64,000 nucleotides of DNA from JAMXLO01 sp963812505 (GCA_963812505.1 CAWEVM010000010.1:62001-126000); one strand, 5' to 3'; positions 43,414 through 53,440 are shown, numbered from the stretch's first letter. Numbers and translations: made by a program. The notes: generated by a model from the sequence alone, not told the origin.

Positions 43414-44430
43414 TCAGGCATGCCTCGATGACAGAAGACGGCCTTGGGTGAGCCTGGCGATCTCCCGCGGAGCGTGGTCGGGAATCGGCATGACAGAGCT
43501 GACGTTGATCTCGCACAGCACGAAATCGTCCTCTTCAGAACCATACAGAAAATCGACGTCCCAGATGATCGGCAGATCGTTTCGCTCGATGCGGAGATCC
43601 CGCATCAACTGCGGCATCCACTCGGTTTCCATCCTGGTTCGCAGCGTCCGGAACTCCGGTGCCGAAGCCGGATGCATGATCCGCGGACCCGGCTCGGCCG
43701 AAGACAGCAGCGCGGCGATATACTGATGCCCGAAGCCTACCACTCGATCGGTGCCCATATAGCAGCGGATCATTCCACGGGTGAGAGTCGGTTGAAACGG
43801 CTGGTCGATGATGCATCCGCCGTGCTCGAAATACGCCGCACAATCGGCCATGAACGCATCGAGCGCGACCGTTCGTGGCTCGCTGCCGCGACGCGCCTCC
43901 AGCGCGGATACCGACCCGCCGGACAAGACCTGTACCTTCCAGACGCCCTGCCCGCCATTGCCGCGGTTCTGCTTGACAACACGCGGTCCTCCGGCGTGCA
44001 GCCGCTGCGGAAATTCGGCGCGGAATGAATCGTATGTGCGATAGAGCTGGGTATCTGTCCCCCAACCAAGATGGCGGGTCGTGTAGAGAACTTCCTTGAC
44101 GCCCATTTTCTGCGTCACATCGGGATGGGCACTGACCCAGATCCCGCTGCTGGCAACCTCTCGCAGCATGGCGTCGAGTTCGAATCTGCTCCGACCGTCG
44201 GAGAGCGGATCAACCCAGACAAGGACGCCGTCCACATTCAGCAGTTGCTGGCGTACGTCGCTCGCCGCTTCCTCGCAATACACCGCCGGCTCCGCATGAA
44301 TCCCGGCCTCCTTCAGGGCCGCAAACACGAGGTGCCATCGATTGTTGTCCGATGTGGCATTCCGGCGTGCTTCGAGATCCCCGCGCCATAGCAGTGCGAC
44401 CGCCGGCCTCTCCGCAACCGCATCGCTCAT
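43414..44430 (-). CDS. ATP-grasp-like protein (Cj0069-like)
   Basis: A 338-residue soluble protein. The start is the ATG seven bases after GGGAGGG. An ATP-grasp fold is suggested by RVVKQNRGNGGQGVW (nucleotide loop) and DFLYGSEEDDFVLCEINVSS (metal-binding acidic residues). It resembles the Cj0069 family, whose substrate is unknown. The N terminus reads MSDAVAERP, very like the MDDAVAEKH of htpG, and the promoter and leader are also similar. It probably forms an operon with the beta-propeller gene. Carboxylate-amine ligase activity is a family-based guess. Confidence 0.62.
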   Translation of the reverse strand: MSDAVAERPAVALLWRGDLEARRNATSDNNRWHLVFAALKEAGIHAEPAVYCEEAASDVRQQLLNVDGVLVWVDPLSDGRSRFELDAMLREVASSGIWVSAHPDVTQKMGVKEVLYTTRHLGWGTDTQLYRTYDSFRAEFPQRLHAGGPRVVKQNRGNGGQGVWKVQVLSGGSVSALEARRGSEPRTVALDAFMADCAAYFEHGGCIIDQPFQPTLTRGMIRCYMGTDRVVGFGHQYIAALLSSAEPGPRIMHPASAPEFRTLRTRMETEWMPQLMRDLRIERNDLPIIWDVDFLYGSEEDDFVLCEINVSSVMPIPDHAPREIARLTQGRLLSSRHA

Positions 44431-44453
44431 CGGCAACCCTCCCTGCGCGCCGC

Positions 44454-44483
44454 GATATGCAGTGAACCCGGCTCGGTTTTCAA
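44454..44483 (-). promoter_or_regulatory. Predicted promoter of ATP-grasp/propeller operon
   Basis: On the minus strand, TTGAAA, an 18-base spacer, then CATATC, 23 bases before the ATG. It is closely similar to the htpG promoter region, including the CGCAGGGAGGGT ribosome-site segment. Confidence 0.5.
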
Positions 44484-44593
44484 TGCGGCGGGCTCCGCGG
44501 GCAGTCATGCGCGCGACCGGATGTAAACGGATGCCAGGCTTCCGGGCGGCCACTGTCTCTGTTTTGCGGCTGGGATACGAGGGTTGGAGCGGC

Positions 44594-47593
44594 CTACCAG
44601 ATGAACCGCACGCCGGCATTGAACGACTGGGCGCTGCTGCTGCCGCTGATCGCGGCGCCATAGCCCACGAACATCGCGACCGGCCAGGACGCCACGTTGA
44701 TGTCGGCGTCGAGCCCGACCAGGGCCGCGTCGCGGCCGACCGGCGCGCTTGCCAGGGCAAATCCGCTGCCGCTCAGGCCCGCGAAGCTTGCCGAAATGCG
44801 CGCCGTGTCGTCTGCGAACTCATGCGACCAGCCAAGGCGAGCCTTGGCGGTCACCCGTACGGTGTCGCTCAGCGCGAAGCCGCGTTGCGCAGTGACCGCG
44901 AGCGTGCTCTGTGCGCTGCCCAGCGACGCACCGCCTATGTTCTCCGCCAGCGCTCCACCGCTCTCCGCCACACTGCCCAGATGCAGATCGAAGCCACCGA
45001 AGCCAAGGCTCGGCTCGATCAGCCACGCGCCAAACTCCTGTTGCAAGCCGACACGAACGCCACCGCCGCCGGCCAGGCCATTGGCGTCGCCTCGCGTCGT
45101 TGCGCTGAACACCGGCAGCGACCGGTTCACGTTCTCCTGCTGGTACATCAGACCGAGTTGCGCCTCGGCGAAGAACATCCCGCTCTGCCACTGACCGTAG
45201 GTGACAAGCTGAGCGGTGCTGCTGCTGGCGTTGCCGCTGGCCTGCGACCACGTTTTCCCCTCGACCGTGCCGATCGCCACGCCGACACGCGCGGTGCCGG
45301 CTACCGGGACGTCGATGCCGGCCGCCGTGCCACCCAGTCCGGCGGTGAAGCCGGGCGAGCCGCCACCCGCGCCAACGCTGTCATAGCCACCGAGCCCGCT
45401 TACCCAGATCGTGCTGCCGTCCGGCCCGGGCGCACTGTTGGCGTCATGATCGGCGGCGAGACCGCGCCGCATCGCCAACTGCCCGCTGACCGCGTGAGCC
45501 ATCAGGTACCAGGAGCCGCGTCCGGTGATCATTGCGTCGGGGTAGATCGACGGCGCCAACTCATCCAAAGCTACGGTGATGCTGCCGGCGGGCAACGGGT
45601 AGAGCGGGTCGAACAATACTGATTGAAGGGGATCCAGCGCCGCGCCGGGGCCTGGTCGGATCGCATCCAACGCAGTGCCGATGCCGGCCTCGCTGCTGCT
45701 CTCGGCCAGCCCGGCAGCGGCGAGGTTGCCGTAGAAGCTCGGGGTGACCACCAGGGAAATCGCGTTGCTGCCATACAGCGCGTCCAATCGCGTGCCGACA
45801 CCGAGACCGCTCACGGGCTCGGTCAGCGAACCGAAGCTGCCGGATATCCCGCCGGCCGCGGTCAGGACCGGCCAGGCGCTGCCCAGCGTTGGAGGATCGC
45901 CAATGCTGGTGGCGGCGAGCGCGCCGCCGGACAGGGTTGCGGTGCCCCCGACCTGGATCAGGTTGGCACCGTTCGGGCCGATCGCTGTCTGGTAGGTGGA
46001 GCCGGCGAGCAGGGCAAGCGAGCCGCTTACCACGCCGTTGCCGGCAAAGCTGGCACCCGGCCCGACCGCCAGATTGCCGGCCACCGCGCCGGTGACCGCC
46101 AGAGTGCCGCCTTGCACGATGGTGTCACCGGTGTAGCTGTTGTTGCCGGCCAGGATCAGCGTTCCGGAGCCTTGCTTGGTCAGACCGCCAGGGCCGGAGA
46201 TCGCGTTGCTCCAGATATCGAAGGCGTTCAGGCCGCCCGCCGCGGCGTTCATGTTCACCGTGACGTTGGTCGGGAACGCGCCATAGCCGCTGGCGGCGGC
46301 GTAGAGATTGAGGCGGGCCCAACCAGTGCCGTTGTCGAGCGGCACACCTGATGGCAGTTCGGTGGTGGCGAGGACCTGATTGAGCTGCGCCATGCTCAGG
46401 TAGGGAAACCGCGTGGCGATCAACCAATGGGCATCCGTCGGCACAACCGGCGGCACGGTCGTGTCGCCGACGGACGGCAGACCATAGGTCAGGAAATGCG
46501 TATAGTTCTGCGTCATCTGGGCATAGGCGGCCGCGCTGTGGATCATGCCGCCGGCGACGCAGGCAGCGACGTTGGCGCATGGGGCCGCTTGCGGCGAACT
46601 ACCGCCGCCGCCCAGATAAGCCTGCATCATCCCACTGAGCGAGGCGAGATTGGCCGGGGTGGCGGTCCCGCCAGGATACAGCGGATTGCCGGCAAGCGTT
46701 TCAGCAATCACGTAGGTAGCGTCAATTCGCCCGCCGATCACGTCCAGCGGGTAATGTACACCGAACACGTTGCGCCCGTAGGCGAAGTCAACTCCGGCCT
46801 GGGCGAACTGCTGATAGTATCCAGGCGCAAGGATAGCGTAGAAAAGCGCCGTGGTGTTGCCGTATGCGGAATGTCCGCTCGGGAACGCGGGCGACAACGT
46901 ATAGCTTTGCCAGCTCTCGTTGGCGAACCCGCTGCCCAGAGCAAACGGCGTCTGCTGAATCTGGTAGGCGATGACGGACGAGTTGGCCGGTGTGAAAGGA
47001 TTGTTGCTGATCAACGCCGACACCTGGAACGGCCGCGGGTCGCCGTTGGGGTCGGCCGAAAAGTTGTTGTATGCGTTGCCGTAGACATTGCCGGGTTGGC
47101 CAAAGGAGTCCTTCAAGCCCAGCCCCACGTTGCCGAATATGGAGCTCACCGCAGTTGTCACGGAAGCCGGGAGCCCTGTCGCCGTCGGAACACCAGCCTG
47201 TGAGTAGTAAAAATGTGGGTTCGTCGGAAACGCAGTGATTAGAATATTGATGGGGGCGTACTGGAGCAGCGCGTCCTCCGCTGCGGCCACCTTCTGAGCC
47301 GGCGTCGAATTGAGATAGATAGTTTCGTCGGTCTTGAGGTTCGCACTGAGCAAAGCCAGACCCGCGGGCGAGTTCAACAGCGTGCCGAAAGCCGACAGCA
47401 ACTTGACCTGGTCTGCCGTCTGGGGAGTGCACAGGCCCGTGCAACTCTGGGCGAATGCCGAGCCTGGCCCCAAAATCGTCGCCAACGCCATGGCGCAAAG
47501 CAGCCAGTGGCGCCGAATCTCGAGGTTCCGGCGAACGCGGCGCGAAGGCAGCCGGCGATGATTGGAACCGTCGGATTGATCAACCCGCGCCAT
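44594..47593 (-). CDS. Autotransporter with PAP2-type phosphatase passenger (copy 1)
   Basis: A 999-residue secreted protein, from the ATG seven bases after TGGAG. The signal peptide is long and basic and ends near GSAFAQ. The passenger holds a PAP2/acid-phosphatase-like domain with all recognisable motifs: DPRPFQVS, FPSGHSAYG, and YGRNVFGVHYPLDVIGGR with its Arg, His and Asp. A PATR beta-strand repeat follows (GGLTKQGSGTLILAGNNSYTG, then a second turn). The last 270 or so residues are an autotransporter barrel ending in the aromatic GVRFIW. The phosphatase would be displayed on, or released from, the outer membrane. A close paralogue lies directly upstream. Confidence 0.9.
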   Translation of the reverse strand: MARVDQSDGSNHRRLPSRRVRRNLEIRRHWLLCAMALATILGPGSAFAQSCTGLCTPQTADQVKLLSAFGTLLNSPAGLALLSANLKTDETIYLNSTPAQKVAAAEDALLQYAPINILITAFPTNPHFYYSQAGVPTATGLPASVTTAVSSIFGNVGLGLKDSFGQPGNVYGNAYNNFSADPNGDPRPFQVSALISNNPFTPANSSVIAYQIQQTPFALGSGFANESWQSYTLSPAFPSGHSAYGNTTALFYAILAPGYYQQFAQAGVDFAYGRNVFGVHYPLDVIGGRIDATYVIAETLAGNPLYPGGTATPANLASLSGMMQAYLGGGGSSPQAAPCANVAACVAGGMIHSAAAYAQMTQNYTHFLTYGLPSVGDTTVPPVVPTDAHWLIATRFPYLSMAQLNQVLATTELPSGVPLDNGTGWARLNLYAAASGYGAFPTNVTVNMNAAAGGLNAFDIWSNAISGPGGLTKQGSGTLILAGNNSYTGDTIVQGGTLAVTGAVAGNLAVGPGASFAGNGVVSGSLALLAGSTYQTAIGPNGANLIQVGGTATLSGGALAATSIGDPPTLGSAWPVLTAAGGISGSFGSLTEPVSGLGVGTRLDALYGSNAISLVVTPSFYGNLAAAGLAESSSEAGIGTALDAIRPGPGAALDPLQSVLFDPLYPLPAGSITVALDELAPSIYPDAMITGRGSWYLMAHAVSGQLAMRRGLAADHDANSAPGPDGSTIWVSGLGGYDSVGAGGGSPGFTAGLGGTAAGIDVPVAGTARVGVAIGTVEGKTWSQASGNASSSTAQLVTYGQWQSGMFFAEAQLGLMYQQENVNRSLPVFSATTRGDANGLAGGGGVRVGLQQEFGAWLIEPSLGFGGFDLHLGSVAESGGALAENIGGASLGSAQSTLAVTAQRGFALSDTVRVTAKARLGWSHEFADDTARISASFAGLSGSGFALASAPVGRDAALVGLDADINVASWPVAMFVGYGAAISGSSSAQSFNAGVRFIW

Positions 47594-47712
47594 GACAAAC
47601 TCCAATGCACAACGGCGGCATCGCGAATGCTGGCGAACCATGAATGAAAAGTTCGATAACGGCGGTAAGCTGCGGAAATGCAGCCCGCATCGGACGGGAT
47701 GCTACTTTCGAC

Positions 47713-50700
47713 CTACCAAATGAACCGGACGCCGGCATTGAACGACTGGGCGCTGCTGCTGCCGCTGATGGCGCCGCCATAGTCGACAAATATCGTCACG
47801 GGCCAGGACGCCACCTTGATGTCGGCGCCCAATCCGACCAGGGCGGCGTCGCGACCGATCGGTGCGCTGTTCAACGCAAAGCCACTGCCGCTCAGGCTCG
47901 CGAAGCTTGCCGCGATACGCGCGGTGTTATCGGCAAACTCGTGCGACCAACCGAGGTGCCCCTTGACCACCGTCTGTACCGTCTCGCTCAGCGCAAAGCC
48001 ACGTTGTGCACTGACGGCGAGCGTGCTCGCGGCACTGCCCAGCGACGCGCTTCCGATAGTCTCGGCGAGTGCCCCGCCGCCCGTCTCCGTCAGGCCGTTC
48101 AAATGCAGACCGAACCCACCGAAGCCGAGGCTCGGCTCGATCAGCCACCCGCCGATTGTCTGCTGCACGCCGGCCCGTAGGCCGCCACCGCCGGCCTGCC
48201 CGTTGGTGTCACCTCGCGTCGCCGCGTCGAACAATGGCAGCGTCCGATGCACAGTCTCCTGCTGGTACATAAAACCGAGTTGCGCCTCGGCGAAGAACAC
48301 CCCGCTCTGCCATTGCCCGTATGTGACAAACTGTGCCGTGCTGCTGCTGGCATTACCGCTGGCCTGCGACCAGGTCTGGCCCTCGACCGTTCCGACCGCC
48401 ACGCCAATGCGCCCGGTACCCGCGACCGGGAAGTCGATGCCGGCCGCCGTGCCACCCAGTCCGGCAGTAAAGCCCGGCGAGCCGCCACCCGCGCCGACGC
48501 TGTCGTAGCCGCCGAGGCCGCTGACCCAGATGGTACTGCCGTCCGGTCCGGGGGCGCTATCGGCGGCGCGATCGGCAGCCAACCCACGCCGCGCCGCCAA
48601 CTGTCCGTCGACGGCATGGGCCATCAGGTACCACGAGTTGCGTCCCGTGATCATCGCGTCGGGGTAGATCGACGGCGCTAGCTCATCGAGGCCGGCAACG
48701 ATATTGCCGGCGGGCAGCGCATAGAGTGGGTCGAACAGTGCTGACTGGGCTGGATCCAGCGCCGCGCCGGGGGCGGGGCGGACGGCATCGAGCGCCGAAC
48801 CGATGCCCACCTCGCTGCTGCTCTCCGCGAGCCCGGCAGCGGCGAGGTTGCCGTAAAGGTTCGGCGTCACCGCCAAAGACACCGCGTTGCTGCCGATCAG
48901 CGTGTCGATCCGCGTCCCGGGCGCCAGCCCGCTCGGTGGCTCGGTCAGCGACGCAAAATTCCCCGCCACGCCGCCACCCGCGGTCAGGATCGGCCACATG
49001 CTGCCCACGCCAGGAGCATTGCCGTTGACCGTGACGACAAGGCCACTGCCGGACAGCGACGCGGCGCCACCGACCTGGATCAGGTTGGCGCCGCTCGCAC
49101 CGACCGCCGCCAGGTAGCTGGAGCCCGCGGCCATGGTCAGCGACCCGCCGATGACCCCGTTGCCGGCGAAGCTGGCGCCCGGTCCGACCGCCACGTTGCC
49201 GGCCAGTGAGCCGGTGATCGCCAGGGTGCCGCCTTGCACGACGGTGCCCCCAGTATAGCTGTCGTTGCCGGCCAGGATCAGCGTCCCGGAACCCTGCTTG
49301 GTCAGGCCGCCGGGGCCGGAAATGGCGTTGCTCCAGATATCGAACGCATTCAGCCCGCCCGACGCGGCGTTCATGATCACCGTGACGTTGCTGGGGAAGG
49401 CGCCATAGCCGCTGGCGGCCGCGTAGAGGTTGAGCCTCGCCCAGCCGGCGCCGTTATCGAGCGGACCGCCCGACGGCAATTCGGTGGTGGCAAGGACCTG
49501 GTTGAGCTGCGCCGTGTTGAGGTAGGGAAACCGCGTTGCGATCAGCCAGTGGGCATCCGTCGGCACGACCGGTGCCAGCGTGGTGTCGCCGACCGATGGC
49601 AGGCCGAACGACAGATAGTTCGTGTACGTCTGAATCTGCTGGGCGTAGGCGACGGCGCTGGGGATTGTGTGGCCGGCGATGCAGGCGCCGACGCTGCTGG
49701 CGCACGCGGCCGCATACGGCGAACTGGCGCCACCGCCGAGATAAGCCTGCATCGCCTGGCTGAGCGACGGGAGGTTGGCCGGGGTCGCGTTCGAGGACAC
49801 ATACAACGGGTTGCCGGCCAGCGTCTCGGCGATCAGGTAGGTGCCGAGGATCCGTCCGCCGATCACGTCCGTCGGGTAATGCACGCCGTTGACGGCGAGA
49901 TCGTAGGAGAAGTCCGCCGCCGCCTGCGCCAGTTGCTGGTAATAACCAGGTGCCAGGATGGCGAAGGTGATGGCGTTGACGGTACCGCCGATGGTGTGGG
50001 CGCTCGGGAAATCGCCGATCTGCGAGTCGCCGTGGATCTGCCAGTTTATGTTGAATTGGCCGGGCGTCTGCTGGTTCTGGTAGGCGAGCAGCGACGAGTT
50101 GGCCGGGGTAAAGGGATTGTTATAGATCGGAGCCGACACCTGATAGGGCGGCGGGTTGCCGACACTGTCGATCTGCCCAGGCAGCAGGCCATACGCATTC
50201 CCGTAGATGTTGGCCCCGCCAAACGAAATCTTCAGCAGGTTCAGTTGTGCGCTGCCGCCGATGTCGTTCACCGCGCCCTGGACCGACGTCGGAAGGGCCG
50301 GGGCAAAAGGCAGACCTGCCGAAGTGTAGCCAAAAGCAGTATTGGATGGGAACGCCCGCAGCAGAATGTTGGCGAATATCTGTGGCGCGATCAATACGGT
50401 TCCGGAAGCGATCTTCTGGGCCTGGCTCGAATTGAGGTAGATGTTTTGCTCAGTTTGCAGGTTCGCGTTCAGCACCGCGACGCCGGCGGGCGATCTCAGC
50501 AACAGGTTGAATGGTGCCAGCAGGTTGGTCTGGTCGGCGCCCTGCGAGGCACACAGCGGCGTCACCACGGTCGTGCATTGGGCGAACGCCGAACCCGCGC
50601 CACCCATCGTGGCCAGCAGCGTCACAATCGGTATGGCGCGGAGCAGCCGGGAACTGGCGGCAGACAGGGCAACACGCCCCTCGGCATCGCCGTGTCCGCT

Positions 50701-50760
50701 GTAGCGCGGGCTGATCGTAGGATGCTCCTTCGAAGGAATAGCTCTCTGTCGGGATCCCAA
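47713..50760 (-). CDS. Autotransporter with degenerate PAP2-type passenger (copy 2)
   Basis: A 1,015-residue paralogue of the downstream gene, with near-identical PATR and barrel parts, also ending in GVRFIW. The passenger keeps the fold but not the chemistry: the RP motif is NPPPYQVS, PSGH is PSAH, and the third motif reads YDLAVNGVHYPTDV, with the Arg replaced by Leu. The signal ends near GSAFAQ. The start is uncertain: the longest frame begins at TTG with no ribosome site. An AAGGAG lies nine bases before an in-frame ATC (50713-50715), and no ATG or GTG precedes the signal peptide. It may have become a binding or adhesion protein. Confidence 0.86.
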   Translation of the reverse strand: MGSRQRAIPSKEHPTISPRYSGHGDAEGRVALSAASSRLLRAIPIVTLLATMGGAGSAFAQCTTVVTPLCASQGADQTNLLAPFNLLLRSPAGVAVLNANLQTEQNIYLNSSQAQKIASGTVLIAPQIFANILLRAFPSNTAFGYTSAGLPFAPALPTSVQGAVNDIGGSAQLNLLKISFGGANIYGNAYGLLPGQIDSVGNPPPYQVSAPIYNNPFTPANSSLLAYQNQQTPGQFNINWQIHGDSQIGDFPSAHTIGGTVNAITFAILAPGYYQQLAQAAADFSYDLAVNGVHYPTDVIGGRILGTYLIAETLAGNPLYVSSNATPANLPSLSQAMQAYLGGGASSPYAAACASSVGACIAGHTIPSAVAYAQQIQTYTNYLSFGLPSVGDTTLAPVVPTDAHWLIATRFPYLNTAQLNQVLATTELPSGGPLDNGAGWARLNLYAAASGYGAFPSNVTVIMNAASGGLNAFDIWSNAISGPGGLTKQGSGTLILAGNDSYTGGTVVQGGTLAITGSLAGNVAVGPGASFAGNGVIGGSLTMAAGSSYLAAVGASGANLIQVGGAASLSGSGLVVTVNGNAPGVGSMWPILTAGGGVAGNFASLTEPPSGLAPGTRIDTLIGSNAVSLAVTPNLYGNLAAAGLAESSSEVGIGSALDAVRPAPGAALDPAQSALFDPLYALPAGNIVAGLDELAPSIYPDAMITGRNSWYLMAHAVDGQLAARRGLAADRAADSAPGPDGSTIWVSGLGGYDSVGAGGGSPGFTAGLGGTAAGIDFPVAGTGRIGVAVGTVEGQTWSQASGNASSSTAQFVTYGQWQSGVFFAEAQLGFMYQQETVHRTLPLFDAATRGDTNGQAGGGGLRAGVQQTIGGWLIEPSLGFGGFGLHLNGLTETGGGALAETIGSASLGSAASTLAVSAQRGFALSETVQTVVKGHLGWSHEFADNTARIAASFASLSGSGFALNSAPIGRDAALVGLGADIKVASWPVTIFVDYGGAISGSSSAQSFNAGVRFIW

Positions 50761-50932
50761 CCGGAGATGCCGCCGAAGCGTTAAGCAACGGTGAAGACTC
50801 CTGTGGACCGCGACAGAAATTGGCTCGAACTGGCAACCGGCCGCGACGTACTGATGCGGCTTTAATTCCCGTCAGCATCGGTACGGCCCGGAACCGCTTG
50901 CATTCCGCGCCGCAACATCCAACCATCTGCCA

Positions 50933-53440
50933 ATGCCCGGCCTGGATTCCGGTTTCGCCCCCCGCGTCAAAGCCGTCCTCGGTCCGACGAACACCGGCAA
51001 GACCCATCTCGCCATTGAGCGCATGCTGGGCCACGCCTCCGGCATCATCGGGTTTCCCCTCCGCCTGCTCGCCCGTGAGAATTACGACCGCATGGTCGCC
51101 CAGAAGGGCGCCCGCCACGTCGCTCTGATCACCGGCGAAGAGAAGATCGTCCCGCCGGACGCGCGCTGGTTCTCCTGCACGGTCGAGGCCATGCCGCTCG
51201 ACCGCGACGCCGAATTCCTCGCGGTGGACGAGATCCAACTGTGCGCCGATCCTGACCGCGGCCACGTCTTCACCGACCGCCTGCTGCACGCCCGCGGCCT
51301 GGTCGAGACAATGTTCCTGGGCGCCGAAACGATCCGCCCGCTGCTGCAGCGCCTGGTGCCGCAGGCCCACGTCGAGACCCGGCCACGCATGTCGCAGCTT
51401 AGCCACGCCGGCCCCGCGAAACTGGTGCGCCTGCCGCCGCGCTCCGCCGTGGTCGCGTTCAGCGCAGCCGAAGTCTACGCCATCGCCGAACTGATCCGCC
51501 GAAGGCGGGGCGGCTGCGCCGTGGTGATGGGGCGGCTGAGCCCACGCACCCGCAACGCCCAGGTGGCGCTATACCAGGACAAGGAGGTCGACTTCCTGGT
51601 CGCCACCGATGCGATCGGCATGGGCCTCAACATGGATGTGGATCACGTGGCCTTCGCCAGCCTGGGCAAGTTCGACGGCCACCGTCCGCGCCGGCTCACG
51701 GCCGCCGAGATCGCGCAGATTGCCGGTCGCGCCGGCCGCGGTATGCGCGACGGGACGTTCGGCACCACGGCGCAATGTCCGCCGCTGGGAGACGAGGTGG
51801 CGTCCGCCGTCGAGGCACACGCCTTCGAGCCGCTGAGCCAGCTCTGCTGGCGCAACAGCGATCTCGACCTCAGCCATGTGGACACGCTCCTGGCGACACT
51901 CATGGAGCCGCCGCCTGGGGCAGGGCTGGTCAAGGGCAACGATGCGGCCGACCTGGAGACCCTCGCCGCGCTGGCGCACGATCCCGAGATACGCCGCCTC
52001 GCCCACGGACGACGGCAGGTCCAGCGGCTATGGGAGGCCTGCCAGATCCCGGACTTCCGCAAACTGGCGGACGACACACACACCAAACTCTGCGCTCGCG
52101 TGTTCGGCCATATCGCGCGCGACCAGCATCTGCCGACCGAGTGGCTGGCCGGCCAGATCGGCGCGCTGTCACGTTCCGACGGCGACATCGACACGCTGAT
52201 GCAGCGGCTCGCCGGCGTACGGATATGGTCCTACATCGCCGCGCGGGGCGACTGGGTGAAGGACAGTGCGCACTGGCAGGGGCAGGCGCGTGAGGTCGAG
52301 GATCTGCTGTCGGACGCTCTGCACGAGCGATTGACCAGTCGCTTCGTCGACCGACGCGCCGCGCACCTCATGCGCCGTCTCGAGGCAGGCGAGACCGAGG
52401 AGCTGCTGTCGGCCGTCACCCGCCGCGGCGAGGTCATCGTCGAAGGCCACCCGGTCGGCAGGGTCGGCGGCTTCAGCTTCTATCCTGACCCCGCGGCACA
52501 GGGCGACGAGAAGCGCCTCGTGCTGCGCGCTGCACGCCGGGCGCTCCGAGAGGAGATGCCGCGCCGCGTCGCGGTGGCAGAAGCGGCCCCCGACGGCGCC
52601 TTCGCCTTCGGCGACGACAACTCGATCATCTGGGACGGTGTGCCGATTGGCCGTCTGAAGCGGGGTAACAGCGCCCTGCGGCCGCGGGTGCAGATGCTGG
52701 ACAGCGAGTTCCTCGACGGCGCGCAGCGCGAGCGGCTGCGTATCAGACTGCAGCGCTTCCTCGACGACAGGATCGGCCACGATCTGGCGCCACTGCTGGC
52801 CGCAGCCAGCAAGGGGAACGCCCAGCCCGGTTTCCGAGGCCTGCTGCATCGGCTGACCGAGGCGCTCGGCCTCATCCTTGGCGACGACGGTGACGCGCTG
52901 CCGCCGCCGGCACGCGCCGGGCTGAAGGCGATCGGCGTGAAGGCTGGCCGGTTCGGCCTGTTCATTCCCGCACTGCTGAAACCACGCGCCGCCACCATGC
53001 GAGCCCGCCTGTGGAGCGTGCAGCATGGCGTGGTGGTGCCCGCGCTGCCATCGCCTGATCTGGTCTCGCTGCCACGCCGGCCGGACTGGCCAAACAGGTT
53101 CGCCGATGCCATGGGCTGGCTGGAGGCGGGACCCGTATTGCTGCGGCTCGATATCGCTGAGCGGGTCGCCGCGGAGTTCGCCTGGGCAACTCGCCGTGGT
53201 CCCACAGCCTTGCCCGCCAGCCTGGCATCGCGTTTCTCGCTGAAGGTCGATCTGCTTCCTGTGGTGTTGAGGCGCCTCGGCTTCCGCGTCATACCGGCCG
53301 GTGTTCTGCCGGCGGATCAATTCGGGCCGCCGGCGCCGGCTATGTTGTTGCCGCTGCGGCGGCGACGGGCGGTCGCGACCGAGCCGCTGTCAGTCCAGGC
53401 CCACGGCCCATTCGCAGCACTGGCGGCGTTGAGGCGCTAG
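50933..53440 (+). CDS. SUV3-like RNA helicase
   Basis: An 835-residue superfamily 2 helicase resembling mitochondrial SUV3. Walker A is GPTNTGKTH, the DExH-type box is AVDEIQ, FLGAET is motif III-like, and ATDAIGMGLNMDVDHV with QIAGRAGRG forms motifs V and VI. The usual SUV3 order then continues with a C-terminal all-helical part and a basic tail. It is expected to unwind RNA during turnover. Its neighbours S4 protein, fdxA and carD form a conserved alphaproteobacterial order. Its TAG shares CTAG with the stop of the opposing reductase gene. Confidence 0.92.
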   Translation: MPGLDSGFAPRVKAVLGPTNTGKTHLAIERMLGHASGIIGFPLRLLARENYDRMVAQKGARHVALITGEEKIVPPDARWFSCTVEAMPLDRDAEFLAVDEIQLCADPDRGHVFTDRLLHARGLVETMFLGAETIRPLLQRLVPQAHVETRPRMSQLSHAGPAKLVRLPPRSAVVAFSAAEVYAIAELIRRRRGGCAVVMGRLSPRTRNAQVALYQDKEVDFLVATDAIGMGLNMDVDHVAFASLGKFDGHRPRRLTAAEIAQIAGRAGRGMRDGTFGTTAQCPPLGDEVASAVEAHAFEPLSQLCWRNSDLDLSHVDTLLATLMEPPPGAGLVKGNDAADLETLAALAHDPEIRRLAHGRRQVQRLWEACQIPDFRKLADDTHTKLCARVFGHIARDQHLPTEWLAGQIGALSRSDGDIDTLMQRLAGVRIWSYIAARGDWVKDSAHWQGQAREVEDLLSDALHERLTSRFVDRRAAHLMRRLEAGETEELLSAVTRRGEVIVEGHPVGRVGGFSFYPDPAAQGDEKRLVLRAARRALREEMPRRVAVAEAAPDGAFAFGDDNSIIWDGVPIGRLKRGNSALRPRVQMLDSEFLDGAQRERLRIRLQRFLDDRIGHDLAPLLAAASKGNAQPGFRGLLHRLTEALGLILGDDGDALPPPARAGLKAIGVKAGRFGLFIPALLKPRAATMRARLWSVQHGVVVPALPSPDLVSLPRRPDWPNRFADAMGWLEAGPVLLRLDIAERVAAEFAWATRRGPTALPASLASRFSLKVDLLPVVLRRLGFRVIPAGVLPADQFGPPAPAMLLPLRRRRAVATEPLSVQAHGPFAALAALRR

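Noticed and set aside
44594..50760. Segmental duplication caused by assembly error
   Set aside because: The two autotransporters differ throughout the passenger and signal regions, so they are genuine diverged paralogues rather than a duplicated contig end.
49234..50784. 516-codon open frame opposite the copy 2 autotransporter
   Set aside because: It is Arg/Gly-rich with no domain; it mirrors the low stop frequency of the autotransporter sequence.
52169..53320. 383-codon open frame opposite the helicase
   Set aside because: The helicase frame has full family motifs; the opposite frame has none.
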